64,000 nucleotides of DNA. It comes from Cryobacterium frigoriphilum (lineage in GTDB: Bacteria; Actinomycetota; Actinomycetes; Actinomycetales; Microbacteriaceae). Below are positions 9,831 to 22,375 of this stretch, piece after piece (positions within the stretch are counted from its first letter, which is position 1; each line of letters starts with the position of its first letter). Both the position numbers and the translations under genes were made by a program. A model generated the notes under the pieces. It saw only the letters and a program-made list of their open reading frames with translations, made no database searches and was not told where the DNA came from. The stretch covers positions 186,001 to 250,000 of the forward strand of contig NZ_SOHE01000053.1 in assembly GCF_004403305.1 (NCBI RefSeq), written 5' to 3'.

Positions 9831-10574
9831 TTACACGACGAGAAGGAGGGTGGCGGGGCCGCCGCGGCGCAGGGTGAAACCCGCCGTGGGCGCCCAGGCG
9901 AGCAACTCATCGACGGTCGCGAAGTCCACACCGTGGTCGAGAAGTGCGCGCGTGAAGAGTCCCTTCCACTTCTTGTTGAAGTGGTTGATCGCGCGGGTGT
10001 GGCCCGCGGCCGTGACCGTGACGACGCGCAGAAAGAAGGACTCTGGTCGGCGCGGCGCGGCGCCGAGCGACACGTATCCCTCGGAGCGCAGGTCGAGCAC
10101 GAGCCCGTCGGCAGCGCCGAGCGCCTTCGTGACCGCGACCGTCCAGTGCGCCTTGAGCGGATGCTCCGGCACGCGTGAATCGTGCGACAGCCGGTACGCC
10201 GGAATCGGGTCGAGGGCACCAAGCGGGCCGAACAGCGCCGAGTGCACGACGAGGTGCTCCCCCGCGAAGGCGCGAGCTGCGGGCGAGAGCGAGTCCGCAC
10301 CGAGGGCGTCGTACAGCACGCCGGTGTAGCGGTCGATCGCGGCCATCGCCGCGGAGGTCAGCAACAGCCGGTTGCGCTCGATCTCGGCCGTCTGGGTGCG
10401 GCCCAGCTTCAGCGCGGCCATGGCCGCATCCGGATGTTTACTCAGCTTGACCACGGCGCGCGCCAGTGCGCGGCGTCGGGTGTTCAGGGTCGGGTAGCGC
10501 AGGGCCGCCCAATCGAGGCACAGAAAACCGCCGCCGGAGCGTTTAGTCTCCGACGGCGGTATCAGTATCAGCAC
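9831..10574 (-). CDS. yaaA: YaaA-family peroxide stress / UPF0246 protein
   Basis: The 247-residue product matches the YaaA/DUF328 family from its first residues (LILIPPSETKRSGG) to the conserved HFNKKWKGLFTRAL near the C-terminus. In E. coli YaaA lowers intracellular iron during peroxide stress and binds DNA. Length agrees with the family. The gene lies just after atpC in the same direction (20 bp separates atpC's stop from its start), but each probably has its own role; no functional link with ATP synthase is known. Confidence 0.9.
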   Translation of the reverse strand: MLILIPPSETKRSGGGFLCLDWAALRYPTLNTRRRALARAVVKLSKHPDAAMAALKLGRTQTAEIERNRLLLTSAAMAAIDRYTGVLYDALGADSLSPAARAFAGEHLVVHSALFGPLGALDPIPAYRLSHDSRVPEHPLKAHWTVAVTKALGAADGLVLDLRSEGYVSLGAAPRRPESFFLRVVTVTAAGHTRAINHFNKKWKGLFTRALLDHGVDFATVDELLAWAPTAGFTLRRGGPATLLLVV

Positions 10575-10593
10575 GTGATCAGTGGAAACAAGG

Positions 10594-10854
10594 TCAGACG
10601 AGTTCCGCCTTGCGCGCCACGATCGTAACCGTGTTGTTGTCGACGGACAAGAATCCGTCGGCCGCTTCGGCCTGAACCTTGGATCCGTCGGGAAGCGTCA
10701 TGCGCACCTCGCCGGCAGCCAAAATGGCCAGCATGGGCTCGTGGCCGCTGAGGATACCAATTTCACCCTCAACGGTGCGAGCGACAACCATCGTTGCTTC
10801 GCCGGACCACACTTCGTGGTCTGCCGAGACGACGCTGACAGAGAGTACGGCCAT
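10594..10854 (-). CDS. atpC: ATP synthase F1 epsilon subunit
   Basis: The product has 86 residues beginning MAVLSVSVVSADHEVWSG. It contains the beta-sandwich signature GEIGILSGHEPMLAIL. The C-terminal helical hairpin seen in E. coli epsilon is almost absent, which is usual in Actinobacteria. It couples the central stalk to the c-ring. The start at 10854 lies 2 bp beyond the atpD stop; an in-frame upstream extension overlapping atpD is not needed. It is the last gene of the atp operon. Confidence 0.95.
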   Translation of the reverse strand: MAVLSVSVVSADHEVWSGEATMVVARTVEGEIGILSGHEPMLAILAAGEVRMTLPDGSKVQAEAADGFLSVDNNTVTIVARKAELV

Positions 10855-10856
10855 GC

Positions 10857-12338
<1,482 letters not shown>

Positions 12339-12357
12339 TCATTCTTGGCTTCTCGGG

Positions 12358-13260
12358 TTACTTCTTGGCGGATGAGAGCGCATCGGCTCCACCCACGATC
12401 TCGGAAATCTGCTGCGTGATCTCGGACTGACGCGCGTTGTTGCTCAGGCGCGTGTAGTCCGTGATCAGCTTGTCGGCGTTGTCGCTGGCCGACTTCATGG
12501 CCTTCTGACGGCTGGCATGCTCTGAGGCGGCCGACTGCAGCATGGCGTTGAAAAGACGGCTCTCGATGTAGACCGGCAGCAGACTGTCCAGCACGGTTTC
12601 AACCTCGGGCTCGAACTCATACAGCGGCAAGACCTGGTCGCTGCCGGGTTCTTCGACGCCCTCAACCACTTCGAGGGGAAGCAGCCGAACGACCTCGGGA
12701 ACCTGCGTGACCATGCTGACAAAACGGTTGTAGACGATGTGAATCTCGTCAACGCCGCCGTCTTCGGAGTCCCTCAGGAACGTCTCCAGCAGTGCCTCGC
12801 CAATTTCCTTGGCCGTTTCGAACGTGGGCTGGTCGGTGCCGCCGGTCCAGACCCGCTCGGATACGCGGTGCCGAAAGCTGAAGTACGCGATCGCCTTGCG
12901 GCCAACGAGGAAGTACGTGACGTCCTTGCCCTGGCTGCGCAGCAGCGTGGTCAGCTCTTCGGCTTCCCGCAGTACCTGCGAGCTGAACGCTCCCGCAAGG
13001 CCTCGGTCCGACGCGAAGATGACAACCGCGGCGCGGTTGATCGTCTCGGGCTCGGTGGTCAGCAGGTGCTCAACGTTCGAGTACGTGGCGACGGCCGATA
13101 CGGCTCGCGTGACTGCACGCGAGTACGGGGTGGACGCAGCGACTCGCGCCTGCGCCTTTTGAATGCGCGAGGCAGAGATCAGCTCCATGGCCCGAGTGAT
13201 CTTCTTGGTCGTCTGGGCAGACTTGATTTTCTGCCGGTAGACCCGAAGTTGCGCTCCCAT
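12358..13260 (-). CDS. atpG: ATP synthase F1 gamma subunit
   Basis: The 300-residue rotor subunit starts [37 protein letters not shown] and ends in the long C-terminal helix [35 protein letters not shown]. Both helices form the coiled-coil that rotates in F1. There is an acidic insertion around [10 protein letters not shown], as in many actinobacterial gamma subunits. Its ATG is 54 bp after the atpA stop. Confidence 0.97.
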   Translation of the reverse strand: MGAQLRVYRQKIKSAQTTKKITRAMELISASRIQKAQARVAASTPYSRAVTRAVSAVATYSNVEHLLTTEPETINRAAVVIFASDRGLAGAFSSQVLREAEELTTLLRSQGKDVTYFLVGRKAIAYFSFRHRVSERVWTGGTDQPTFETAKEIGEALLETFLRDSEDGGVDEIHIVYNRFVSMVTQVPEVVRLLPLEVVEGVEEPGSDQVLPLYEFEPEVETVLDSLLPVYIESRLFNAMLQSAASEHASRQKAMKSASDNADKLITDYTRLSNNARQSEITQQISEIVGGADALSSAKK

Positions 13261-13314
13261 GTGTCTCCTGTGCTTCCTTGTCTATCGGTGCTGTATCGAG
13301 GGTGTCGAGCAGAT

Positions 13315-14952
13315 CTAGCGGCGGTGCTTGACGATCTTTTCCTGGTTGACGTCATCGGGCTTGATGGCCGCGAAGGTTTCCTTGCCAACCGAGGCGAGCG
13401 GCTTGCCCTCGCCGGTCTGGAACTCCTGCTTGAACTTGTCGATTTCGGTGCTCATCAGGGCGACGGTGTCGTCGGTGAGTACGTTCGTCTCGCGCAGCGT
13501 TGACAGCACGGTCGTGGTGCGGCCCAGGAACTCGAGCAGTTCGCGCTCGAAGCGCAGCACGTCAGGAACCGGAACCTCGTCGAGCTTGCCGTTGATGCCG
13601 GCCCAGATCGAGACGACCTGGTCTTCGACGGGGTACGGCGAGTACTGCGGCTGACGCAGCAGCTCGGTGAGGCGGGCGCCGCGAGCGAGCTGACGACGGC
13701 TGGCCGCGTCGAGGTCCGACGCGAACATCGCGAAGGCTTCGAGCGAACGGTACTGGGCGAGCTCGAGCTTGAGCGTTCCCGATACCTTCTTGATCGACTT
13801 CACCTGGGCGTCGCCACCAACACGCGAAACCGAGATACCCACGTCGACCGCGGGGCGCTGGTTGGCGTTGAAGAGGTCGGACTGCAGGAAGATCTGGCCG
13901 TCGGTGATCGAGATCACGTTGGTCGGGATGTACGCAGCGACGTCGTTGGCCTTGGTCTCGATGATCGGCAGGCCGGTCATCGATCCGGCGCCGAGGGCGT
14001 CGGAGAGCTTGGCACAACGCTCGAGCAGGCGGGAGTGCAGGTAGAACACGTCGCCGGGGTACGCTTCGCGTCCCGGCGGGCGACGCAGCAGCAGCGATAC
14101 CGCACGGTAGGCCTCTGCCTGCTTCGACAGGTCGTCGAAGACGATGAGAACGTGTTTGCCGGCGTACATCCAGTGCTGGCCGATGGCCGAGCCGGTGTAG
14201 GGGGCGAGGTACTTGAAGCCGGCCGGGTCGGAGGCGGGGGCAGCGACGATGGTCGTGTACTCCATGGCTCCGGCGTCTTCGAGGGCGCCCTTCACCGAGG
14301 CGATGGTGGAGCCCTTCTGGCCGATGGCGACGTAGATGCAGCGAACCTGCTTCGTCGTGTCGCCGGACTCCCAGTTGGCCTTCTGGTTGATGATGGTGTC
14401 GATCGCGATGGCCGTTTTACCGGTCTGGCGGTCACCAATGATGAGCTGGCGCTGGCCGCGGCCGATCGGGATCATGGCGTCAATTGCCTTGATACCGGTC
14501 TGCATCGGCTCGTGCACCGACTTGCGGTCCATGACGCCGGGAGCCTGCAGCTCGAGGGCACGACGGCCCTCGGTCGCAATTTCGCCGAGACCGTCAATGG
14601 GGGCGCCGAGCGGGTCGACGACACGGCCGAGGTAGCCGTCGCCGACGGGTACGGAGAGGACCTCGCCAGTGCGGTGCACCTCCATGCCTTCGACGATCCC
14701 GGCGAATTCACCGAGAACGACAACGCCGATCTCATCTTCGTCGAGGTTCTGGGCGAGGCCCAGGGTGCCGTCGGCGAACTTGATGAGCTCGTTGGCCATG
14801 ACGCCGGGAAGTCCCTCGACGTGAGCGATTCCATCGCCCGCGGTGGTGACGTATCCGACCTCGGTCGTGGAGGTCTTGTTCGGCTCGTAGGACTTCACGA
14901 AGTCCTGGAGAGCGTCGCGGATCTCATCGGGGCTGATCGTTAGTTCTGCCAT
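13315..14952 (-). CDS. atpA: ATP synthase F1 alpha subunit
   Basis: The 545-residue regulatory nucleotide-binding subunit shows P-loop GDRQTGKTA, the region [10 protein letters not shown], and [21 protein letters not shown]. Two tandem ATGs occur at 14955 and 14952; the second ([15 protein letters not shown]) has the better spacing from AAAGGGAAG and matches family starts. It alternates with beta in the F1 head. Confidence 0.98.
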   Translation of the reverse strand: MAELTISPDEIRDALQDFVKSYEPNKTSTTEVGYVTTAGDGIAHVEGLPGVMANELIKFADGTLGLAQNLDEDEIGVVVLGEFAGIVEGMEVHRTGEVLSVPVGDGYLGRVVDPLGAPIDGLGEIATEGRRALELQAPGVMDRKSVHEPMQTGIKAIDAMIPIGRGQRQLIIGDRQTGKTAIAIDTIINQKANWESGDTTKQVRCIYVAIGQKGSTIASVKGALEDAGAMEYTTIVAAPASDPAGFKYLAPYTGSAIGQHWMYAGKHVLIVFDDLSKQAEAYRAVSLLLRRPPGREAYPGDVFYLHSRLLERCAKLSDALGAGSMTGLPIIETKANDVAAYIPTNVISITDGQIFLQSDLFNANQRPAVDVGISVSRVGGDAQVKSIKKVSGTLKLELAQYRSLEAFAMFASDLDAASRRQLARGARLTELLRQPQYSPYPVEDQVVSIWAGINGKLDEVPVPDVLRFERELLEFLGRTTTVLSTLRETNVLTDDTVALMSTEIDKFKQEFQTGEGKPLASVGKETFAAIKPDDVNQEKIVKHRR

Positions 14953-15034
14953 CATCTTCCCTTTTCTGTACGGGTGGTACAGGTTCTGTCTCAAAAATTG
15001 TGTTTAGTGCGTGCGGGTCGTGCGGGGGTGTCGC

Positions 15035-15832
15035 TTAGCGAACGAGCTGAAGCCGAAGATCCGCGAGCCGGGTTGCGATGCTGCCGTCGATGATGTCCTG
15101 GCCGATCTGCACCCGAACACCGCCCACGAGCGACTCGTCAATGACGAGGTGCACGGTGAGCTCGCGGCCGTAACGCTCGCCCAGGCTCGTCGTGAGCCGG
15201 CCGAGCTGGGCCGTCGACAGTGCCGCCGCGGAGATGATGGTCGCGATCGTCGTTCCCGACTGGTCGGCGACGACGGATGCCGCGTGGCGCAGCAATTCGC
15301 CGATCCGGCGTCCCCGGGGCTGCTGCACCAGGTGCCGCACGATGGCCAGGGTCTGACCAGAGACCTTGCCGGCCAGGAGTGCCTCAACGAGGCCCGCCTT
15401 CGCATCCGGCTTGCCGAGCTTGCTGACCAGGGCCAGTTCGAGCTCGGCGTCGGAGGATACCGTCGCGCCGAAGCCGAACAACTCGGCCTCGATCGCGGTG
15501 CCGGCCGGAGCAGAGATCGCGGTTGCCCGCAGTCCCAGATCTTCGATACCGGCGAGTAGGTCGTCGTGGCTGGACCAGCGCTGCGAGGCCGCAGCCTCGA
15601 GAAGCGCCAGCGCCTTCGGCGTCACGCTCTTTCCGAAGACAGCACGCACCAGGGTCGTTTTCGCCGTCGGCTCGGCGGCCGGGTCGGCCAGGGCTGCAAG
15701 CAGCTGTGAAGACCTCCCGATCACACGGCCGGCGTTGAAGAGGCTTTCGCCGGTCGCCAGATCGGTTGGACCGCCCGCAACGGACAGTGCCGCTCTGGCC
15801 GTGGCCAGTGCTTCTCTGGTGGCGCTACCCAT
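15035..15832 (-). CDS. atpH: ATP synthase F1 delta subunit
   Basis: The 265-residue product is the peripheral-stalk delta subunit. The C-terminal signature ELTVHLVIDESLVGGVRVQIGQDIIDGSIATRLADLR is clear. It is much longer than E. coli delta (177 residues), as is normal in many Actinobacteria, through extra N-terminal helices. The ATG lies 2 bp after the atpF stop. Confidence 0.95.
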   Translation of the reverse strand: MGSATREALATARAALSVAGGPTDLATGESLFNAGRVIGRSSQLLAALADPAAEPTAKTTLVRAVFGKSVTPKALALLEAAASQRWSSHDDLLAGIEDLGLRATAISAPAGTAIEAELFGFGATVSSDAELELALVSKLGKPDAKAGLVEALLAGKVSGQTLAIVRHLVQQPRGRRIGELLRHAASVVADQSGTTIATIISAAALSTAQLGRLTTSLGERYGRELTVHLVIDESLVGGVRVQIGQDIIDGSIATRLADLRLQLVR

Positions 15833-15834
15833 GG

Positions 15835-16422
15835 CTAGTTCTTTCCGGCCGTTGAGGCCGTGGACGCGTTCGATGTGGCCTCAAGCTCAGTGGCTTCGAG
15901 CTCGGCCAGAAAACGGTCAACGATGGCGCTTGCCTTGGCGTCGTCGGTGAGGCTTTCACCGATGACCCCGGAAGCCAGGTCAATCGCCAGGGTACCGACC
16001 TCGGAGCGCAGGGACACGACGGCCGCCTGACGTTCCGCTTCGATCTGGGTCTTGGCCGTGGCCGCGATGCGGTTGGCTTCGGCCGAGGCCTGTTCCTTGT
16101 GCTCAGCGACGATGCGCTGGCCATCGGTACGGGCCTGGTCACGAATCTGACCGGCCTCGGCGCGGGCACCCACCAGCTGGGCCGTGTACTGCTCGAGAGC
16201 AGCTTCGGCCTTGCGCTGGGCGTCGTCGGCCTTGGCGATGTTGCCCTCGATGGCCTCTGCACGGTCGTCAAGAAGCTTCTGCATCTTCGGAAGTGCGAAC
16301 TTCCAGAAGAAGAACAAAATCACGACAAAGCAGACCGCCGACCAAATGATGTCGTAAATCTCGGGGATGAGCGGGTTCGGCGCCGCTTCTTCCGTAGCGG
16401 CTGCAATTACTGCGTGAAGCAT
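15835..16422 (-). CDS. atpF: ATP synthase Fo b subunit
   Basis: The product has one N-terminal membrane helix (IIWSAVCFVVILFFFWKFALP, residues about 26-46) followed by a long charged coiled-coil typical of the stator b subunit. Two ATGs at 16425 and 16422 follow GGAGGC; the second gives more workable spacing. It anchors F1 delta to Fo subunit a. The Thr/Ser/Ala-rich C-terminal tail (ATSNASTASTAGKN) is not conserved in the family as far as I know. Confidence 0.96.
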   Translation of the reverse strand: MLHAVIAAATEEAAPNPLIPEIYDIIWSAVCFVVILFFFWKFALPKMQKLLDDRAEAIEGNIAKADDAQRKAEAALEQYTAQLVGARAEAGQIRDQARTDGQRIVAEHKEQASAEANRIAATAKTQIEAERQAAVVSLRSEVGTLAIDLASGVIGESLTDDAKASAIVDRFLAELEATELEATSNASTASTAGKN

Positions 16423-16452
16423 CATGCCTCCTAACCTAAGTAGTGAAGAGGA

Positions 16453-17633
<1,181 letters not shown>

Positions 17634-17659
17634 GAGCAAACCGGGGTGGATCGGTGTTT

Positions 17660-17665
17660 ACTCTA
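17660..17665 (-). promoter_or_regulatory. Candidate -10 element for atpBEFHAGDC
   Basis: TAGAGT on the minus strand lies in the 109-bp gap between the atpI-like gene and atpB, 27 bp before the ATG. This would let the ATP synthase genes be transcribed separately from the upstream cell-wall and tRNA-modification genes. Confidence 0.4.
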
Positions 17666-17748
17666 GCAAAGAACCGGCGCTGAACCGAATCGAGACGGAA
17701 CTGAAGCGAGGCCAGCCTCCGCACCAAGAGCCGGTCGGGTGGCGTGGG

Positions 17749-18240
17749 TCAGGCATCCGTCGGCGCCGGTGGCAGCGTGACGTCACTGACGTAGCTCATG
17801 CGGCTCGTCATGACCACGACGGCATCGACCACGAGAGAACCGATCACGCCCGCGACGATGCTGAGAAAGAGCACGATCGGCGATATCCACGGCTGGTCGC
17901 GCAGCAGGAACATGAGGGCCAGAAACACGACGAACTTAAGCAGCCAGCCGCCCATCACAATGCCGAAGAACGCACCGATGGCGGACTCGTGACCGGCGAA
18001 GCGGTTGGCCAACAGGATGCTGCCCGCCGTGATGCCCATGAAGACCACGGCCATGGCAGTGCCGATCAGGGCGCTGACGACGCCAACGCCCCCCTGAAAG
18101 ATGCCGCCGAGGGTGGCTCCGACCACGGCGATGCCGAGTGCCAGCCAGCCCCCGTAGACGAGTATGCGTCGCAGCACCGGGATCGAGGTGGGCTGGGCCG
18201 GTTTGTGGGTGTCGTGGGGCGTTGTCTGGGGGCTGGTCAT
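17749..18240 (-). CDS. AtpI-like four-helix membrane protein
   Basis: The 163-residue product has four predicted membrane helices (roughly residues 25-50, 52-75, 92-112 and 118-145) and short charged ends. It sits directly upstream of atpB, the usual place of the ATP synthase assembly factor AtpI. Sequence similarity to E. coli AtpI is not obvious by eye, so the name rests on position and topology. Its ATG overlaps the stop of the WecA-type gene (ATGA). Confidence 0.75.
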   Translation of the reverse strand: MTSPQTTPHDTHKPAQPTSIPVLRRILVYGGWLALGIAVVGATLGGIFQGGVGVVSALIGTAMAVVFMGITAGSILLANRFAGHESAIGAFFGIVMGGWLLKFVVFLALMFLLRDQPWISPIVLFLSIVAGVIGSLVVDAVVVMTSRMSYVSDVTLPPAPTDA

Positions 18241-19490
18241 GCGTGCTCCTCGGCGGTGATGGGTCGTGCGGGCGTGGCGGGATCTGCGGCCGCTTCGTCG
18301 AGCGGGTCAAGCCGGGCGAATTCGCCGGTCTGCGGGTCGGCGCTCGGTGACTGCTGGCTGGCAACCTCCTCGGCCTTGCGCCGACTGAGCGGCGCCAGGG
18401 TGACAACCGTGCACAGCAGCAGGGCGAGCACGAGGAAGATCGTGGCGTACCACGTAGGCAGGCCGAAGTAGACGGGCAGCACGAAGTAGAGCAGGCAGCC
18501 CACGGATGCCGCGGTCGTCCACCCGTAGAAGATCAGCACGGCGTGCAGGTGGGAGTGTCCCATGTCAAGCAGGCGGTGGTGCAGGTGCTTGCGGTCGGCA
18601 CTGAAGGGTGATTTGCCGGCCCGAACCCGGCGGAACACCGCGAGCCCGAAGTCGAGCAGCGGAATGACCAGAATCGCGAAGGGCAAGAGGATGGGAATGA
18701 ACGCGGGAAAGAGCTGTGAGCGGTTCACGGCGGTCGGGTCGACCTGACCGGTGATGGCGATGGCCGAGGTCGCCATGAGCAGTCCGACCAGCAGCGCACC
18801 GGCATCGCCCATGAAGAGCTTGGCGGGGTGCCAGTTCAGCGGCAAGAAGCCGACACAGGCTCCCACCAGGATCGCCGCGATGAGGGAGGCGAGGTTGAAG
18901 TAGTTGGTCGGCGAGGTGTCGCGCACCAGCAGGTAGCTGTAGAGAAAGAACACCCCGTTGGCGATCAGGGCGACGCCCGCAACGAGTCCGTCGAGGCCGT
19001 CGATGAAATTGATCATGTTCATGACGATGACGATGGCCACGACGGTGATCATGATGGACATCCAGGCGGACCCCACCGTCAGGCCGCCGATCGGCAGTGA
19101 GAGCACCTGAACGCCCTGCCAGGCCACCAGACCGGCCGCGATGAACTGGCCGGCGAGCTTGGTCATCCAATCGAGGTCCCAGATATCGTCAGCGACACCC
19201 AGCAGCACGATCAGCAGCGCCGCACCGAGGATCGCCAGGATCTGCTCCGGGTTGGCGAAGATCAGGCGCAGCGGCGCGAACTGCGAGGCAATCAGATAGG
19301 CCACCCCGAACGCCGCGAGGATGCCGAGGAACATGGCGATGCCGCCGAGCCGCGGCGTGGGCCGGGTGTGTACGTCGCGCGAGCGGATGGCGGGGTACAG
19401 CCGGTAACGATGGCTGAGTTTGAGTACGACGAAGGAGAAACCGAGGGTAACCACGGCAGAGACCAGCGCGAGAAGAATAAAAAGGGTCAT
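18237..19490 (-). CDS. MraY/WecA-family undecaprenyl-phosphate sugar-1-P transferase
   Basis: The 417-residue product has about eleven membrane helices and the family motifs: RDVHTRPTPRLGGIAMF, VADDIWDLDWMTKL with the Asp pair, NMINFIDGLDGL, and LNWHPAKLFMGDAGALLVG. This WecA/TagO/Rfe-type enzyme places GlcNAc-1-phosphate (or a related sugar) on undecaprenyl phosphate to start wall polysaccharide or linkage-unit synthesis. In M. tuberculosis the orthologous position upstream of atpB is held by rfe/wecA. The C-terminal 45 residues are a Glu/Ala-rich cytosolic tail. It overlaps both neighbours by 4 bp. Confidence 0.93.
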   Translation of the reverse strand: MTLFILLALVSAVVTLGFSFVVLKLSHRYRLYPAIRSRDVHTRPTPRLGGIAMFLGILAAFGVAYLIASQFAPLRLIFANPEQILAILGAALLIVLLGVADDIWDLDWMTKLAGQFIAAGLVAWQGVQVLSLPIGGLTVGSAWMSIMITVVAIVIVMNMINFIDGLDGLVAGVALIANGVFFLYSYLLVRDTSPTNYFNLASLIAAILVGACVGFLPLNWHPAKLFMGDAGALLVGLLMATSAIAITGQVDPTAVNRSQLFPAFIPILLPFAILVIPLLDFGLAVFRRVRAGKSPFSADRKHLHHRLLDMGHSHLHAVLIFYGWTTAASVGCLLYFVLPVYFGLPTWYATIFLVLALLLCTVVTLAPLSRRKAEEVASQQSPSADPQTGEFARLDPLDEAAADPATPARPITAEEHA

Positions 19491-20218
19491 GGGGTGTCGA
19501 TGACGCCCTCGCGGGGTTCGGCGTCGGCCAGGGCGGCGCCGATGACGGCCGCGATCGCTTCGCGGGAGATGACCCCGCTGCGCACGATGACGACCTTGCC
19601 GCCATTGGTGTCGAAGCCGGTCGCATCGACGATGGTCGACGATGTGTCACCGGGGCGTTCGCCGATCGCCTGATAGGTGAGCCCGGCCACTCCCCCGTCG
19701 AGGTAGACGGCCACACTGGTGCCGAGCATGTCCTCGGCACCCTGGGCGTCGATCGCGGAGGGCATCCCCGACACATTGGCCGAGGAGACGGCGAGCGGGC
19801 CGGTCTCGGAGAGCAGGTCAAGCGCGATGGGGTTGCTGGGCATGCGCAGGGCGACCGTGCCCCGCGTCTCGCCGAGGTCCCAGACCAGCGAGGGCTGGGC
19901 GTGCAGGATGACGGTCAGTCCACCCGGCCAGAATTCGGCGACGAGGTCGCGGATCGGCTGCGGCACACTCTCGGCGAGGGCGTCCAGCGCGGTGATGCGC
20001 GGAATCAGCACGGGCGGGGGCGAGGTACGGTCGCGGCCCTTGGCGTCGAGCAGCTTCTGCACGGCTTCGGGGCTGAAGGCATCCGCTGCGATGCCGTAGA
20101 CGGTGTCGGTGGGGATGACGATCAGGGCGCCTCGGCCAATGGCCGAGAGCGCGAGCCTCTTGCCGGCCGCGTATTCCGTGTCGACCGAGCAGTCGTAGAT
20201 TCGAGTCATTTCGGGCAA
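19487..20218 (-). CDS. L-threonylcarbamoyladenylate synthase (Sua5/YrdC)
   Basis: The 243-residue product has the YrdC fold: PTDTVYGIAADAF, the KGR-type segment AKGRDRTSPPPVLI, FWPGGLTVIL, and PLAVSSANVSG. It makes threonylcarbamoyl-AMP from Thr, bicarbonate and ATP for the t6A37 modification of tRNAs. A later start at 20209 (MTRIYDCSVD) is equally possible. The gene lies between prmC and the WecA-type gene, as in many Actinobacteria. Confidence 0.95.
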   Translation of the reverse strand: MPEMTRIYDCSVDTEYAAGKRLALSAIGRGALIVIPTDTVYGIAADAFSPEAVQKLLDAKGRDRTSPPPVLIPRITALDALAESVPQPIRDLVAEFWPGGLTVILHAQPSLVWDLGETRGTVALRMPSNPIALDLLSETGPLAVSSANVSGMPSAIDAQGAEDMLGTSVAVYLDGGVAGLTYQAIGERPGDTSSTIVDATGFDTNGGKVVIVRSGVISREAIAAVIGAALADAEPREGVIDTP

Positions 20219-20274
20219 TTCTAGTGCAGCAGCATCCGGGGAGGCTGTGACCGCCCCGGCCGGCCGCGCACGGG

Positions 20275-21117
20275 TTAGGGACGCAGCGCGGTGGTCGCCC
20301 GGTCGCGGCTCGTGTAGTCCGGGTGCGTGGCCGGGGCGCGCCAGCCATCGGCGGCCAGCAGGGCGCGAATCTCGCTGCCCTGCAGCTCACCGTGTTCCAT
20401 CACGAGAACTCCGCCCGGGCGCAGCAGTCGCAGCGCGGTCTGCGAGACGAGGCGCACGACCTCGAGCCCATCGGCGCCGCCGAACAGGGCCTGGGCGGGA
20501 TCGAACAGGCGCACCTCCGGGTCGCGGGGAATGGCGGCGGCCGGAATGTAGGGCGGGTTGGAGATGACGACGGCGACGGTTCCGTCGAGTTCGGGCAGCG
20601 CGTCGGCCAGATCGGCGAAGACGAGCGTGGCGTTCGGGGCGGCAACCTCGGCGAAGTTGCGGCTGGTCCACGGGTAGGCTTCTGCCGAGTTTTCGCAGGC
20701 CCAGATGCGGGCGTGGGGCACCTCGGTCGCGAGGGCCAGGGCGATCGCCCCGCTGCCGGTGCCGAGGTCGACCCCGATCGGTTCGGGGTCCGGAACCTGG
20801 CGCAGGGCATCGATGGCGAGCTGCGCGACCTGTTCGGTTTCGGGGCGCGGCACGAACACTCCGGGGCCGACGAGCAGTTCGAGCTGGCGAAACGGAGCGC
20901 GCCCGGTGATGTGCTGCAGCGGTTCGCGCGCGGCCCGGCGCGTCAGCAGGGAGTCGATGGTGGCGGCATCCGTCTGGCTCAGAATCGTTCCGAGGATGCC
21001 GGCGGCCTGCACCTGTCCGCGGCTCTGGCCGAGTACGTGACCGATCACCAGTTCGGCGTCGACGATCGGGTCGGGTACCCCGGCCTGGCCGAGCCGGGCG
21101 ATCGCCCACTCGCGCAT
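20275..21117 (-). CDS. prmC: Release factor N5-glutamine methyltransferase
   Basis: The 280-residue product methylates the Gln of the GGQ motif in release factors. It has the SAM site VDLGTGSGAIALALA and the active-site motif NPPYIP, followed by DPAQALFGGADGLEVV. The ATG at 21117 has GAGGTGG five bases upstream and gives the family's usual length. The frame also stays open to a GTG at 21216, which would add 33 Pro/Ala/Asp-rich residues. Its substrate gene prfA is just beyond the inserted cysKE pair. Confidence 0.95.
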   Translation of the reverse strand: MREWAIARLGQAGVPDPIVDAELVIGHVLGQSRGQVQAAGILGTILSQTDAATIDSLLTRRAAREPLQHITGRAPFRQLELLVGPGVFVPRPETEQVAQLAIDALRQVPDPEPIGVDLGTGSGAIALALATEVPHARIWACENSAEAYPWTSRNFAEVAAPNATLVFADLADALPELDGTVAVVISNPPYIPAAAIPRDPEVRLFDPAQALFGGADGLEVVRLVSQTALRLLRPGGVLVMEHGELQGSEIRALLAADGWRAPATHPDYTSRDRATTALRP

Positions 21118-21273
21118 GCGGGCCACCTCGAGGGGCAGCTGCGGGGCCTGGCCGGGCGCACCCGCATCCGCCGTTCGATCAGGGGAATCATTCGGGCCGG
21201 CATCTGGTGGAGTCACGCTGTTAAGTATGACGTAGTGGAATGTAACACCGGGCTCCGGCCCGGCGCGGGGCCG

Positions 21274-21279
21274 TAGGCT
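21274..21279 (+). promoter_or_regulatory. Candidate -10 of cysK
   Basis: TAGGCT lies 37 bp before the cysK ATG in the short divergent region shared with prmC. No obvious -35 box is seen. Confidence 0.35.
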
Positions 21280-21315
21280 GAAGGCGGCCGTTTCCCCCGA
21301 GCGAAAGTTGCCCCG

Positions 21316-22251
21316 ATGCCCCAGATCTATTCCGATATCACCGCGGCCGTTGGCCGTACGCCGCTGGTCAAGCTGAATCGTCTCACCGACGGCCTCGGCG
21401 CCACGGTGCTCGCGAAGCTCGAGTTTTACAACCCCTCCAGCAGCGTCAAGGACCGCATTGGCGTGGCGATCATCGACGCCGCCGAGGCCGACGGTTCGCT
21501 GAAGCCCGGCGGTACCGTCGTCGAAGCGACCAGCGGCAACACCGGCATCGCCCTCGCCATGGTCGGTGCGGCCCGCGGTTACACGGTCATCCTCGCGATG
21601 CCCGAGACCATGAGCAAGGAACGCCGCGTCATGATGCGCGCCTATGGCGCCCAGATCGTGCTGACCCCCGGCGCAACCGGCATGAAGGGCGCCGTTGCGG
21701 CCGCTCAGGAAATCGTTGACAACACGCCCGGCGCGATTCTCGCCAGCCAGTTCACGAACCCGGCCAACCCGGCCATTCACCGTGCCACCACCGGCGTCGA
21801 AATCTGGGACGACACCGCGGGCACCGTCGACATTCTCGTTGCCGGCATCGGCACCGGCGGCACCATTTCGGGTGCGGGCGGCCTGCTGAAGGAGCGCAAG
21901 TCGTCGGTCACCGTCATCGGTGTCGAGCCGATTGACTCCCCCATCCTCACCGGCGGCACGCCCGGCCCGCACAAGATCCAGGGTCTCGGCGCCAACTTCG
22001 TGCCCGAGGTACTCGACCGTGAAGTCTATGACGAAATCGTCGACGTCACGCTGGCCGACTCGCTCGCGACCGCCCGTTCGCTCGGCACCGACGAGGGTAT
22101 CCTCGGCGGCATCTCCGGCGGCGCGGCCGTCTGGGTCGCCCTGCAGGTCGCCAAACGCCCCGAAAACGCCGGCAAGACCATCGTTGTGATCGTTCCGGGC
22201 TTCGGTGAGCGCTACATCTCCACGGTGCTCTACGAAGACCTGCTCGACTAG
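21316..22251 (+). CDS. cysK: Cysteine synthase A
   Basis: The 311-residue product is O-acetylserine sulfhydrylase. The PLP lysine lies in [11 protein letters not shown], followed by the substrate loop [12 protein letters not shown] and the phosphate-binding loop GTGGTISG. The C-terminus ends in a [14 protein letters not shown] segment. It converts O-acetylserine and sulfide to cysteine. cysE follows 124 bp downstream on the same strand, so the pair encodes the complete route from serine to cysteine. Confidence 0.97.
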   Translation: MPQIYSDITAAVGRTPLVKLNRLTDGLGATVLAKLEFYNPSSSVKDRIGVAIIDAAEADGSLKPGGTVVEATSGNTGIALAMVGAARGYTVILAMPETMSKERRVMMRAYGAQIVLTPGATGMKGAVAAAQEIVDNTPGAILASQFTNPANPAIHRATTGVEIWDDTAGTVDILVAGIGTGGTISGAGGLLKERKSSVTVIGVEPIDSPILTGGTPGPHKIQGLGANFVPEVLDREVYDEIVDVTLADSLATARSLGTDEGILGGISGGAAVWVALQVAKRPENAGKTIVVIVPGFGERYISTVLYEDLLD

Positions 22252-22375
22252 GTCCTGCTCGACCAGACCCGCAGCGCAGACATTTGCATCAGGCACGACC
22301 CGCACCATCCGGCTGCTGTACCAGGACACGACCAGCGCAGCCGGGTCCGACCACGACGATCGGCAGAACCTGACC

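Noticed and set aside
14035..14943. Long plus-strand frame opposite atpA
   Set aside because: It is the antisense of a conserved gene in a high-G+C genome, where such frames stay open by codon bias; no motif was seen.
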